Origin: Ponticoccus alexandrii
GTDB taxonomy: Bacteria > Pseudomonadota > Alphaproteobacteria > Rhodobacterales > Rhodobacteraceae
Reading direction: 5' to 3'
DNA length: 64,000 bases
Assembly: GCF_016806125.1 (NCBI RefSeq)
Contig: NZ_CP047166.1
Coordinates: forward strand, 2,728,001-2,792,000
A program made the position numbers and the translations under genes. This document shows, piece after piece, positions 49,201 to 57,148 of this stretch. The notes beneath the pieces are model-generated. The model searched no databases. It was given only the letters and a program-made list of their open reading frames with translations, and had not been told where the DNA came from. The stretch's first letter is position 1. Each line of letters starts with the position of its first letter.

Positions 49201-49677
49201 GCCGCGCGTCACGAGACCTACGGGCCGGTGCGCGTCCTGCCCACCCGGACCTTCTTCTACGGCATGGAAGCGGGCGAAGAGATCACCGCTGAAATCGACC
49301 CCGGCAAGACGCTGGAGATCCGGCTTCAGGCGGTGGGCGAGACGCAGGACGACGGCGAGGTCCGGGTGTTCTTCGAACTCAACGGCCAGCCCCGCACGAT
49401 CCGCGTGCCCGACCGCAAGGCCGGCGCCACCTCGGCCGCCCGCGCCAAGGCCGAGATCGGCAACCCCGCCCATGTCGGCGCGCCGATGCCGGGTGTCGTG
49501 GCCTCCATCGCAGTCAAGGCGGGCGACGCCGTCAAGGAAGGCGACCTGCTTCTGACCATCGAGGCGATGAAGATGGAGACCGGCATGCACGCCGAGCGTG
49601 ACGGCAGGGTGAAGGCCGTGCACGTCCAGCCCGGCGGCCAGATCGACGCCAAGGACCTGCTGATCGAGTTCGAGTGA
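46234..49677 (+). CDS. pyc: Pyruvate carboxylase
   Basis: A 1147-aa biotin enzyme that makes oxaloacetate from pyruvate, HCO3- and ATP. The biotin carboxylase part (IANRGEIAIRIMRAANEMGK; the glycine-rich KASWGGGGRGMRPI) spans residues 1-450. The carboxyltransferase domain starts near residue 540 (ITDTTMRDGHQSLLATRM), and the biotinyl domain at the end carries EAMKMET with the biotin Lys1113. A perfect hairpin follows the stop. Its place next to an lldD-type gene joins lactate use to anaplerosis. Confidence 0.97.
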   Translation: MADFQKILIANRGEIAIRIMRAANEMGKKTVAVYAEEDKLGLHRFKADEAYRIGEGLGPVQAYLSIEEIIRVAKEAGADAIHPGYGLLSENPDFVDACDAAGITFIGPRAETMRALGDKASARKVAVEAGVPVIPATEVLGDDWEAIAKEAEEIGYPLMLKASWGGGGRGMRPIEGPKELKDKILEGRREAAAAFGNDEGYLEKMITRARHVEVQILGDKQGTIYHLYERDCSVQRRNQKVVERAPAPYLSEAQREEICELGRKICAHVNYECAGTVEFLMDMDTGSFYFIEVNPRVQVEHTVTEEVTGIDIVQAQILIAEGKSLSEATGKASQYDVRLTGHALQTRITTEDPTNNFIPDYGRITAYRSATGMGIRLDGGTAYAGGVITRYYDSLLVKVTAKAPTPEKAIKRMDRALREFRIRGVTTNIEFVINLLKHPTFLSNQYTTKFIDTTPDLFDFKKRRDRGTKVLTYIADITVNGHPEVQGRARPHPDLKPAKAPKVPHEAPPPGTRTLLDEQGPQAVVDWLTQQKQVLITDTTMRDGHQSLLATRMRSLDMIKVAPAYAHNLPQLFSVECWGGATFDVAYRFLQECPWQRLRDLRAAMPNLMTQMLLRGANGVGYTNYPDNVVQFFVKQAAETGVDVFRVFDSLNWVENMRVAMDAVLESGKILEGTVCYTGDILDPDRAKYDLKYYVAMGKDLKEAGAHILGLKDMAGLLKPSAAALLVKTLKEDVGLPIHFHTHDTSGAAIATIMEAARAGVDVVDCAMDALSGNTSQPTLGSVVEGLRHTERETGLDIAAIREISNYWEAVRGQYAAFESSMQAPASEVYLHEMPGGQFTNLKAQARSMGLEERWHEVAQTYADVNQMFGDIVKVTPSSKVVGDMALMMVSQGLTRADVEDPKKDLSFPDSVIDMMKGNLGQPPGGWPKGVQKKILKSEKPFTERPGLKAAPVDIEEKRKELDATLEDVTFDNEDLNGYLMYPKVFTEYAARHETYGPVRVLPTRTFFYGMEAGEEITAEIDPGKTLEIRLQAVGETQDDGEVRVFFELNGQPRTIRVPDRKAGATSAARAKAEIGNPAHVGAPMPGVVASIAVKAGDAVKEGDLLLTIEAMKMETGMHAERDGRVKAVHVQPGGQIDAKDLLIEFE

Positions 49678-49703
49678 CTCAGAAGACCCGGAGCCTGACA
49701 AAA

Positions 49704-49723
49704 GGCCCGCCTTCGGGCGGGCC
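49704..49723. terminator. Hairpin after pyc
   Basis: GGCCCGCC/GGCGGGCC with a stable TTCG loop, 27 bases past the stop. The T-run is on the minus strand only (AAAA before the stem), so it is a weak intrinsic terminator for pyc itself. Confidence 0.55.
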
Positions 49724-49867
49724 GCAGGCCGCGCCCGCTGCGCGCCGCTTTCCGTGCCCCCCCCTGTGAACAACTCCGTTTCCCTTAGCGAAACAGAAAG
49801 TTGCAGCGCAGCCTTCACCCTTATAGGGTAAAATCCTCTCCATCTTTCTTGGGGGAAGGACACCGCG

Positions 49868-50455
49868 ATGGTCTTGCACCGTTTCATCGGGCTGGGCGCC
49901 CTTCTGCTGACCCTCGGCATCCTGCCGGTTTTGGCGCAGGACGCCCCCGTCATTCCGTTCGACGAGGAAGGCCCGGTCGAAGAGGTCCCGGTCTCCGACC
50001 ACCCGATCCGCCACCTGCCGGTGCTGCGCTTCCGGTCCTCGGATCCGCGCATGAACGAGGCCTACCGGCAGGCCCGCGCCGCCCTGCCGAACGTGGTTTC
50101 AGCCACGGAAAAACGCCACGGATTCTTTTCCCCCTCGCTCGCGCTTCTCATCGCGGTCAAGGTGCCCGATGCCGAGCAACCGATCGAATTCGTCTGGGTC
50201 GATACCATCCGGCGCAAGGGCGACCACTTCACTGCCCGCCTTGCCGCATGGCCGCGCCGCATCCCCGGCAAACGCCTGCGCGACGAGATCGTCTTTGTCT
50301 ACCCGCAGGTCTACGACTGGGCTGTGCAGGCCGTCGACGGCCGCTACTACGGCTATTTCACCACCCGCGTCCTGCTGAAGGACATGGAAGAGCCGCAGCG
50401 CAGCCGCATCGGCGTGACGCTGGTGCCCCGCCCCGTGCCGCAGCTCTGGCGATGA
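49868..50455 (+). CDS. Secreted DUF2314-like protein
   Basis: A 195-aa protein with a signal peptide (LGALLLTLGILPVLAQ, cut near residue 23). The mature part holds RMNEAYRQARAALP, then PIEFVWVDTIRRKGDHFTAR and DWAVQAVDGRYYGYFTTRVL, the DUF2314 layout. The family has no known function. GGAAGGA is placed 8 bases before the ATG. Its stop overlaps the start of the VOC gene (ATGA). Confidence 0.7.
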   Translation: MVLHRFIGLGALLLTLGILPVLAQDAPVIPFDEEGPVEEVPVSDHPIRHLPVLRFRSSDPRMNEAYRQARAALPNVVSATEKRHGFFSPSLALLIAVKVPDAEQPIEFVWVDTIRRKGDHFTARLAAWPRRIPGKRLRDEIVFVYPQVYDWAVQAVDGRYYGYFTTRVLLKDMEEPQRSRIGVTLVPRPVPQLWR

Positions 50456-51072
50456 GGCTGGCGCTCGTCGCGCTGCTGGTGCCCAGCTACGAGGCCGGCC
50501 TCGCCTTTTTCGTCGAAGGTCTGGGCTGGGACCTGCTCGAGGACAGCGACCACGGCGGCGGCAAGCGCTGGGTGCGCGTCGCGCCCAGAGCAGCGCGGCC
50601 CGAGACGGCACAGTCAGGCGCCGGGAGTGAGATCTCGCCCAACGACGCGCCGACCGAGGAGCCACAGACAGCCGCGCTGACCAGCACGACGCCCGACAGC
50701 CCGCAGCCCCATGCGGCCCCCCAAGGCGCGCCGAGGCGGTCATCGCCAGAGGGCGCGCAAACGGACACCGCGCCCACGGCCCCGCGGACAGGCACCGCTC
50801 CTCCCGAAGCGCGCACCGCCCCTTCTCCACAGGAACCCCAGACGCAATTCCTCCTCGCCCGCGCCGTCGGAGAGCAACGCGCCGCCATCGGCAATCAGGG
50901 TGGTGGCCGGGTCTGGCTGTTCCTGCACACCGATGACTTCGCCCGCGACGCGGCCCGCCTCACTGCCGCAGGCGCGATCTTCGAAGAGGATCCGCGCCAC
51001 GAGCCCTACGGCACCGTCGCCGTCTTCCGCGACCCTTTCGGCAACCGCTGGGACCTGATCCAGCCGACCTGA
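50452..51072 (+). CDS. VOC (glyoxalase-like) protein with a large disordered insert
   Basis: A 206-aa protein. The first 45 residues (LVALLVPSYEAGLAFFVEGL, GWDLLEDSDHGGGKRWVRV) and the last 80 (LLARAVGEQRAAIGNQGGGR, LFLHTDDFARDAARLTAAGA, FRDPFGNRWDLIQP) form one vicinal-oxygen-chelate domain of about 125 aa. Between them is an about 80-residue P/T/A/S/E-rich segment, placed where homologues have only a short loop. It stays in frame and is probably surface-exposed and unfolded. Substrate unknown. Confidence 0.78.
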   Translation: MRLALVALLVPSYEAGLAFFVEGLGWDLLEDSDHGGGKRWVRVAPRAARPETAQSGAGSEISPNDAPTEEPQTAALTSTTPDSPQPHAAPQGAPRRSSPEGAQTDTAPTAPRTGTAPPEARTAPSPQEPQTQFLLARAVGEQRAAIGNQGGGRVWLFLHTDDFARDAARLTAAGAIFEEDPRHEPYGTVAVFRDPFGNRWDLIQPT

Positions 51073-51264
51073 CCGCCTTTCTATGGTCCGAAAACACCTC
51101 GGACAGCGCAAGAGGTGAGGCGAAGCCGAACGCTCGCAGCGCGGCCTCTCGCACGGCCGCGCAGGGGCTGTCCGCCGGGCCGCATCGAAAAATCCCCGCC
51201 ACTCTCGGATTTCCTCTTGCACCCCCCGGGCACTGGCTATAAATCCGCCTTCACCATTTGGTTC
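51073..51264. promoter_or_regulatory. tRNA-Gly upstream region with promoter and a gene-end repeat
   Basis: Begins with a copy of the dispersed motif (51078-51106, TTCTATGGTCCGAAAACACC). TTGCAC at 51217-51222 and TATAAA at 51238-51243, 15 bases apart, sit 22 bases before the first tRNA and make a plausible strong promoter. Confidence 0.55.
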
Positions 51265-51339
51265 GCGGGCGTAGCTCAGGGGTAGAGCATAACCTTGCCA
51301 AGGTTAGGGTCGGGCGTTCGAATCGCCTCGCCCGCTCCA
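51265..51339 (+). tRNA. tRNA-Gly (GCC), first copy
   Basis: A 75-base cloverleaf with encoded CCA. The acceptor GCGGGCG pairs with CGCCCGC, the anticodon loop TTGCCAA gives anticodon GCC, and the T loop is GTTCGAATC. The discriminator base is U. Confidence 0.96.
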
Positions 51340-51399
51340 AGTGGCCGGATCATGACAGCGGCGTACTGCCGATGCCGCGATCCACAGACGACATGGCGC

Positions 51400-51474
51400 G
51401 CGGGCGTAGCTCAGGGGTAGAGCATAACCTTGCCAAGGTTAGGGTCGGGCGTTCGAATCGCCTCGCCCGCTCCA
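51400..51474 (+). tRNA. tRNA-Gly (GCC), second copy
   Basis: Identical over all 75 bases to the first copy, 135 bp downstream. The spacer between them is not duplicated, so both are probably processed from one transcript. Confidence 0.96.
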
Positions 51475-51610
51475 TGTCCTCCCACTTATCGACATCCAGA
51501 AGACCGGACTGACGGGCAGCGACCCGCAAGGACCCTGCCCTTGCCGCAGCCCCCTTTTCCCCTGCCCCGCTCCCGCCTATAAGACCCGCGACCCAGCAGG
51601 ACGATCCGAC

Positions 51611-52198
51611 ATGCGCAAAGCCACCATCACCCGCAAGACCGCCGAAACCGCGATCACCGTAACCCTCGACCTCGACGGTTCCGGGACCTACGACAACGAC
51701 ACCGGCGTGGGCTTCTTCGACCATATGCTCGATCAACTGTCGCGCCATGCGCTGATCGACATGCACATCCGGGCCGAGGGCGACCTGCACGTCGACGACC
51801 ACCATACGGTCGAGGACACCGGCATCGCCATCGGGCAGGCCCTGGCAAAGGCACTTGGCGACAAGCGCGGCATCCGCCGCTACGGCGCCTGCCTGCTGCC
51901 GATGGACGACGCGCTGGTGCGCGCCGCGCTCGACCTGTCCGGGCGGCCCTTCCTGGTGTGGAACGTCACGCTGCCCTCACCCAAGATCGGCACCTTCGAC
52001 ACCGAACTGGTGCGCGAGTTCTTCCAGGCGCTCTCGACCCACGGCGGCATCACCCTGCACGTCGACGCGCTGCACGGGATCAACAGCCACCACATCACAG
52101 AGGCCGCCTTTAAGGCGGTTGCCCGCGCGCTGCGCGAGGCGGTAGAGGCCGATCCCCGGAAAGGCGACGAGATTCCCTCCACCAAGGGCGCGCTCTAG
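51611..52198 (+). CDS. hisB: Imidazoleglycerol-phosphate dehydratase
   Basis: A 195-aa manganese enzyme, sixth step of histidine synthesis. [20 protein letters not shown] and [18 protein letters not shown] carry the metal-binding histidines; the mirrored second set lies at [20 protein letters not shown] and [13 protein letters not shown]. Monofunctional as in alphaproteobacteria. It is followed 3 bp later by hisH. AGGA is placed 9 bases before the ATG. Confidence 0.97.
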   Translation: MRKATITRKTAETAITVTLDLDGSGTYDNDTGVGFFDHMLDQLSRHALIDMHIRAEGDLHVDDHHTVEDTGIAIGQALAKALGDKRGIRRYGACLLPMDDALVRAALDLSGRPFLVWNVTLPSPKIGTFDTELVREFFQALSTHGGITLHVDALHGINSHHITEAAFKAVARALREAVEADPRKGDEIPSTKGAL

Positions 52199-52201
52199 GC
52201 C

Positions 52202-52834
52202 ATGCTGACGGCGATCATCGACTACGAAAGCGGCAACCTGCACTCTGCCCAGAAAGCCTTCCAGAAGATGGCGCAAGAGGTCGGTGCCGGCACCGTGCAG
52301 GTCACCAGCGACCCCGAGGTCGTGGCAAAGGCCGATCACATCGTGCTGCCCGGTGACGGGGCCTTCCCTTCCTGCGCGGCGGCCCTGCGCGCCTCGGGCT
52401 GCTTCGAGGCCATGGTCGAAGCGGTGAACAGGGGCCGCCCCTTCCTCGGCATCTGCGTCGGCATGCAGCTGATGGCGCAGCGGGGGTTCGAATACGAAGA
52501 GACCGAAGGCCTCGGCTGGATCGACGCCACGGTGGAGCGCATCACCCCCGGCGATCCCGCGCTCAAGGTCCCGCACATGGGCTGGAACGACCTCGTGATC
52601 GACCACCCCCACCCGGTGCTGGCGGGTCTCGATACCGGCGAACACGCCTATTTCGTGCATTCCTACCAGATGCGGATGATCGACCCGACCCAGCGCGTGG
52701 CCCATGTCGACTACGCCGGCGACATCACCGCCATCGTCGCCCGCGACAACTGCATCGGCCTCCAGTTTCACCCCGAGAAAAGCGCCGCCGCGGGACTGCG
52801 CATGATCGCCAACTTCCTAAGCTGGCGCCCCTGA
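52202..52834 (+). CDS. hisH: Imidazole glycerol phosphate synthase, glutaminase subunit
   Basis: A 210-aa class I glutamine amidotransferase that feeds ammonia to HisF. The nucleophile Cys85 lies in FLGICVGMQLMAQRG, and the His-Glu pair in GLQFHPEKS. In operon with hisB; hisF is 2.8 kb on. Confidence 0.97.
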   Translation: MLTAIIDYESGNLHSAQKAFQKMAQEVGAGTVQVTSDPEVVAKADHIVLPGDGAFPSCAAALRASGCFEAMVEAVNRGRPFLGICVGMQLMAQRGFEYEETEGLGWIDATVERITPGDPALKVPHMGWNDLVIDHPHPVLAGLDTGEHAYFVHSYQMRMIDPTQRVAHVDYAGDITAIVARDNCIGLQFHPEKSAAAGLRMIANFLSWRP

Positions 52835-53164
52835 GAACCTGGGCGCGCCGCGCTGGCCTTGCTTGCGCACAAGCGGCCGCAGACAGGCACCGCCCCCCAC
52901 AAAGGCCCAAGCGGCGAAAGGCAAACCACCGACACGCGAACGGCGGCAATCAGGCCACCTGCCCCGCATGCCCGCCCATCCCTTCTTCTCTGTCCAAATA
53001 CTCAAAGCAGCCGCCCGCCACAGCACACTGCGCTAACGTTTCTTCTTGGCCCAAATACCGCTGCGCAGCGCCTCCCCGAACGCGCCATATCCGAAAGGGC
53101 GCCCGGGGGGTCCGGGGGGCGCAGCCCCCCGGCGGTCGCCCGGCCAGGGGCCGGGCGAAATCCC
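52835..53164. other. Gene-end repeats between hisH and the DUF2147 gene
   Basis: 330 bp between convergent genes, no gene seen. It contains two copies of the dispersed motif (52982-53004, CTTCTTCTCTGTCCAAATAC; 53039-53061, TTTCTTCTTGGCCCAAATAC) and the two-hairpin terminator: CCGGGGGGC/GCCCCCCGG at 53112-53132 and TCGCCCGGCC/GGCCGGGCGA at 53136-53158. The order and hairpin arms match those after hyuB. Confidence 0.65.
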
Positions 53165-53542
53165 TCAGTTCAGGCGGCTCCACGTCTGGCTGGAGCATAT
53201 CAGCCCGCCCGCGACGCAGCCCTGCAGCTTCAGGGCATTGCCGCTCAGGGCCATCTTGCCGGTGTAGACCTTGTTGTTCGACGGCCGCCAGACCTTGCCC
53301 CGGTACTGGCCGCCCCCCTGTGGCTCCATGTTGATGACCAGCGTCTTGCCCTTGTTGGGCGACTCATACTCGCCCGAAGCGTTGAAAGTCCGCACGATCA
53401 CACCGCACAGCTTGTCCCCGCAGGGCACCATGCGCACATGCGCATAGGCGCCCTCGTCGGGCTGCGTCTTCCAGGTCCCCTCCACCGGGTCCGCCGCCGC
53501 TGCACCGGCCAGCAGCGCCAGCGCCATTGCCAGAAGTCTCAT
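53165..53542 (-). CDS. Secreted DUF2147 protein
   Basis: A 125-aa protein with a signal peptide (LLAMALALLAGAAAAD, cut near residue 17). DPVEGTWKTQPDEGAYAHVR starts the mature part, then PCGDKLCGVIVRTF and LSGNALKLQGCVAGGLICSS, the usual DUF2147 pattern of an all-beta periplasmic protein with paired cysteines. Function unknown. It is inserted between hisH and hisA on the other strand. Confidence 0.85.
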   Translation of the reverse strand: MRLLAMALALLAGAAAADPVEGTWKTQPDEGAYAHVRMVPCGDKLCGVIVRTFNASGEYESPNKGKTLVINMEPQGGGQYRGKVWRPSNNKVYTGKMALSGNALKLQGCVAGGLICSSQTWSRLN

Positions 53543-53677
53543 GTCCTCTCCTCCCGTCGTGACATGACCGAAACGATGCGGCTCGCCCGGCCTTTACGGC
53601 AAGCGTGACGCAGGGTCCGCTTGCATGTATCGTGGCGTCATAATAAGGGGCCGCAAGACTCTGGAAGGGCAGTACAA

Positions 53678-54397
53678 ATGATCCTCTACCCGGCTATCGA
53701 CCTGAAGGACGGCAAGGCCGTCCGCCTGCTGCGCGGCGATATGGACAAGGCCACCGTCTTCAACGACGATCCCGCGGCACAGGCGCTGGAGTTCGTGGCA
53801 CAGGGCTGTGAGTGGCTGCATCTTGTCGACCTGAACGGCGCCTTTGCCGGGCAGCCCGTCAATGCCGCCGCGGTCGAGGCCATCCTAAAACAGACCAAGA
53901 CCCCGGCCCAGCTGGGCGGTGGCATCCGCGACATGGCGACCATCGAGATGTGGCTCTCGAAAGGGCTCTCCCGGGTGATCCTCGGCACCGTGGCGGTCGA
54001 GAATCCCGCCCTCGTGCGCGAGGCCGCCGCCGCCTTCCCCGGGAAGGTCGCCGTAGGCATCGACGCGCGCGACGGCAAGGTCGCGACCAAGGGCTGGGCC
54101 GAGACCACGGACGTGGACGCCACCGACCTCGCGCGGTCCTTCGAAGACGCGGGCGTCGCGGCCATCATCTACACGGATATCAACCGCGACGGCGCGATGC
54201 AGGGCCCCAACGTGCAGGCAACCGCGGCGCTGGCCCGTGCCGTGACGATTCCGGTCATCGCCTCGGGCGGGGTGTCTTCGCTGAAAGACCTGATCGCCCT
54301 GCGCGACTGCGGTGCCGCGCTGAACGGCGCGATCTCGGGCCGGGCGCTCTATGACGGGGCGCTTGACCTGAAAGCGGCCCTCAAGGCCCTTGCCTGA
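53678..54397 (+). CDS. hisA: Phosphoribosylformimino-5-aminoimidazole carboxamide ribotide isomerase
   Basis: A 239-aa TIM-barrel isomerase of histidine synthesis. The acid/base aspartates are Asp8 ([17 protein letters not shown]) and the one in [15 protein letters not shown]. The ATG at 53678 has GGAAGGG upstream; the frame opens 19 codons earlier. It has its own promoter region, since the upstream neighbour runs the other way. Confidence 0.97.
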   Translation: MILYPAIDLKDGKAVRLLRGDMDKATVFNDDPAAQALEFVAQGCEWLHLVDLNGAFAGQPVNAAAVEAILKQTKTPAQLGGGIRDMATIEMWLSKGLSRVILGTVAVENPALVREAAAAFPGKVAVGIDARDGKVATKGWAETTDVDATDLARSFEDAGVAAIIYTDINRDGAMQGPNVQATAALARAVTIPVIASGGVSSLKDLIALRDCGAALNGAISGRALYDGALDLKAALKALA

Positions 54398-54956
54398 CAC
54401 AGGGGCCGTGGCGGCCTGACATCGCGTGTCGCCCGCCATCATCGCAGGGGCGACCGGCAGGACGCCTCCGCTCTCTGGGGGCGACGGCTTGCCCGTGCGG
54501 CAGCGACGGCATTCGATGGCCCGGTGGACCCGCGCGGCGACAGCCATGTCCCGAAAGCGCCTGAGGCGCACCGGGGCAGCCCTGCCCTGATCCCGGCACG
54601 GGGCGTTTCAGCCTCCCGCCTGCCCCGGCTTGTTGGTCAGGCCCGCCCGCGCCTCCGCCACCTGTGCGCCGGGACCGGCGTCTCCGCCGATGTCCAGCCG
54701 CCCCCTGCGGCCTCTTGTCAGGCGACCCAGCCCCCCCACCCGCCGGGGTCCGCGCCGCCTTGGTGGCGCAAGGACCTGTCTTCAAGGGCAGAATCCCGCC
54801 GTCCGCGATTCCCCGCAGGCCAAACCACGGCATTTCGGCAAGGCGCCGCTGCCTCCCGGCGCCCCGGTTGAAGCCGGGAGGGCCGCGCGCCACCTCTTTT
54901 GACGAAGGCGGCGCCACCCTCATGGCGCAGCCCGAAACAACGGAAGGAAAAGGCAC
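54398..54956. other. 559-bp intergenic region upstream of the DUF4168 gene
   Basis: Open frames exist on both strands, but none has family resemblance or a good ribosome-binding site, and the sequence looks like G+C-rich non-coding DNA. Its right end carries GGAAGGAAAAGG for the DUF4168 gene. I see no tRNA or obvious small RNA; a processed 3' or 5' region cannot be excluded. Confidence 0.4.
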
Positions 54957-55412
54957 ATGACCATCCGCAAGACACTCCTCGGCACCGCGACCCTCGCAGC
55001 GCTGGCCGCCGCTCCGCTGGCCCCCGTTCTGGCGCAGACCGCGCCCGCGCAGGATGCCCCGGCAACGGCCCCCGCAGAGGCGCCTGCACAGGCTCCCGCC
55101 GCCACGCCCGAAGCCGCCGCCGATTTCAGCGATGCAGAGCTGCAGAGCTTCGTCGAAGCAGCCTCTGAAATTGCCGAAATCCGTCAGGAGTTCGCCGCCC
55201 AGATCCAGGGTGCGCAGGACGGCGAAAAGGTCAAGGAACTGCAAGAGCAGGCCCTGACCGAGATGCGCGCGGCCATCGATGCCACCGACGGCATTGACGT
55301 CGAGCAATACAACGCCATCGGCGCCGCCTCGCAGTCCGACTCCGAGGTCAACGAGCGCCTTACCGCGATGATGCAGCAGCACATGCAGAATCAGGACAAC
55401 GGCGAGGGCTGA
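54957..55412 (+). CDS. Secreted DUF4168-like protein
   Basis: A 151-aa protein with a signal peptide (TLLGTATLAALAAAPLAPVL, cut near residue 26), a P/A-rich stretch to residue 54, then FSDAELQSFVEAASEIAEIR and DVEQYNAIGAASQSDSEVNE, the DUF4168 core, mostly helical. It is periplasmic or envelope-bound with no known function. It is inserted between hisA and hisF on the same strand. Confidence 0.82.
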   Translation: MTIRKTLLGTATLAALAAAPLAPVLAQTAPAQDAPATAPAEAPAQAPAATPEAAADFSDAELQSFVEAASEIAEIRQEFAAQIQGAQDGEKVKELQEQALTEMRAAIDATDGIDVEQYNAIGAASQSDSEVNERLTAMMQQHMQNQDNGEG

Positions 55413-55530
55413 CCGACCCAAGGCTTGCCCCGCCTGCGGGTGGCCCCGCTCCCCGGCTGACGGGCCGGACCCCGGGACCGCCCGACCGCGCGCCGCCTCT
55501 TCCCCCGGGGCGGCGCGCTTTTATGCGGCG

Positions 55531-55580
55531 CCCGAATTCTTCCAGAGAATTCGGGCCGGTTTCTTTTCAAGAAACCGGCC
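55531..55580. terminator. Pair of hairpins between the DUF4168 gene and hisF
   Basis: CCCGAATTCT/AGAATTCGGG with a 5-base loop (55531-55555), overlapping by two bases GGCCGGTTTCTT/AAGAAACCGGCC with a TTC loop (55554-55580). This is the same plan as at 3709-3752, two inverted repeats touching, with TTCT in the arms. Confidence 0.6.
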
Positions 55581-55643
55581 CCGCCCCCGGCAACCATCCG
55601 CTTTGACCTTCCCAAGCGCGGCATTTCGCGCTACCGGAAGGCC

Positions 55644-56402
55644 ATGCTGAAGACCCGCATCATTCCCTGTCTCGACGTCGCCGATGGCCGCGTCGTCAAG
55701 GGCGTCAACTTTGTCGACCTGCGCGATGCGGGCGACCCGGTGGACGCCGCCCGCGCCTATGACGCCGCCGGTGCCGACGAGATCTGTTTCCTCGATATCC
55801 ACGCCACGCACGAAAATCGCGGCACCATGTTCGACATGGTCACCCGCACCGCCGAGCAGTGCTTCATCCCGCTGACCGTGGGCGGCGGCGTCCGCACCGT
55901 GGCGGATGTGCGCGCGCTGCTGCTGGCGGGGGCCGACAAGGTCTCGTTCAACTCCGCCGCCGTCGCCAACCCGGATGTGGTGGCCGAGGCCGCCGACCAG
56001 TTCGGCAGTCAGTGCATCGTCTGCGCCATCGACGCCAAGACCGTGTCTCCCGGCAAGTGGGAGCTCTTCACCCATGGCGGGCGTAAGCCCACGGGCATCG
56101 ACGCGGTCCAATTCGCCCGCCTGATCGCCGCCAAGGGCGCCGGAGAGATCCTGCTGACCTCCATGGACCGCGACGGCACGAAATCGGGCTTCAACCTGCC
56201 CATGACTCGCGCCATCGCCGATGCGGTCGACATCCCGGTGATCGCATCGGGCGGCGTCGGCACGCTGGACCACCTCGTCGAGGGCGTGACCGAGGGCCAT
56301 GCCTCGGCGGTTCTGGCGGCCAGCATCTTCCACTTCGGCACCTTCACCGTGGCCGAGGCCAAGGCCCACATGGCCGCTGCCGGCATCCCGGTGCGGCTGT
56401 GA
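55644..56402 (+). CDS. hisF: Imidazole glycerol phosphate synthase, cyclase subunit
   Basis: A 252-aa TIM-barrel cyclase. Asp11 lies in [18 protein letters not shown], the second catalytic aspartate in [20 protein letters not shown] precedes the ATG. hisE follows 111 bp later on the same strand. Confidence 0.97.
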   Translation: MLKTRIIPCLDVADGRVVKGVNFVDLRDAGDPVDAARAYDAAGADEICFLDIHATHENRGTMFDMVTRTAEQCFIPLTVGGGVRTVADVRALLLAGADKVSFNSAAVANPDVVAEAADQFGSQCIVCAIDAKTVSPGKWELFTHGGRKPTGIDAVQFARLIAAKGAGEILLTSMDRDGTKSGFNLPMTRAIADAVDIPVIASGGVGTLDHLVEGVTEGHASAVLAASIFHFGTFTVAEAKAHMAAAGIPVRL

Positions 56403-56513
56403 GCGGAGAGGCCCCGGGCACCGCCCGGCGCGCAGACCCTTACCACGGCATTCCCACGCTAGCGCAGGCCCGCCCGACCCAGACCCAAGACAGACGTCCC
56501 TGAGGACCCAGCC

Positions 56514-56834
56514 ATGACACTCGAAGACCTCGAAGCCATCGTGGCCAGCCGCGCCAAGGCCTCGCCCGACGAAAGCTGGACCGCCAAGCTCTTGGCCAAA
56601 GGTCCCGAGAAATGCGCCGAGAAATTCGGTGAGGAAGCGGTAGAGGCGATCATCGAAGCCGTGAAAGGCGACAGCGACAAGCTGGCCTCCGAGGCCGCCG
56701 ATGTACTCTTTCACCTGCTGGTCATGCTGCACGCCCGGGATGTGTCGGTCGCGCAGGTCATGGAGGTGCTTGCGGCGCGGCAATCGCAGTCGGGGCTGGC
56801 AGAGAAAGCGGCGCGCGGGAGGGGAGACGCGTAA
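56514..56834 (+). CDS. hisE: Phosphoribosyl-ATP pyrophosphatase
   Basis: A 106-aa all-helical enzyme, second step of histidine synthesis. [20 protein letters not shown] and [20 protein letters not shown] hold the acidic metal ligands. It is a stand-alone HisE, as usual in alphaproteobacteria. The stop codon is directly followed by a pair of perfect palindromes. Confidence 0.96.
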   Translation: MTLEDLEAIVASRAKASPDESWTAKLLAKGPEKCAEKFGEEAVEAIIEAVKGDSDKLASEAADVLFHLLVMLHARDVSVAQVMEVLAARQSQSGLAEKAARGRGDA

Positions 56835-56877
56835 AGCGGCTTCGAAGCCGCTTGTCGAAGGCCCTTCGAAGGGCCTT
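56834..56877. terminator. Two perfect 20-bp palindromes after hisE
   Basis: Half-sites AAGCGGCTTC (56834-56853) and AAGGCCCTTC (56858-56877), four bases apart, both centred on TTCGAA. They start at the last base of the hisE stop codon. Confidence 0.65.
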
Positions 56878-57148
56878 GCGCCCCCCGTGGACCGTGACAT
56901 GCAAAACGCGAGGGTGCGGGTATCCTCGCGCAACCAGCCGGAAAGGCCGCACGAAACACGCCAACTCACCCATTCCAGCGCGTCAACCCTTGCCAATAAC
57001 CGGTTAATTCCCCTCTCGCAGGCTCCGCTCATCCACCAGATCTGGCCTACGCATCTTCTGCTCACCACAGCCCGCGTAGGTCTCACAAAGGCTCAAGGGG
57101 ACACCGGGCGGGCACCGTCGAGTGTGTCGAGACCGGCGGCCCGGCGCT
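56878..57148. other. Non-coding region between hisE and the CoA-binding protein gene
   Basis: Together with the palindromes the gap is 314 bp between convergent genes. GCGAGG/CCTCGC near 56910-56931 could pair. No gene, tRNA or known motif is seen. Confidence 0.4.

Noticed and set aside
54524-54871. 115-codon frame between hisA and the DUF4168 gene
   Set aside because: No Shine-Dalgarno sequence, Pro/Arg-rich product typical of spurious frames, overlapped by others on both strands.
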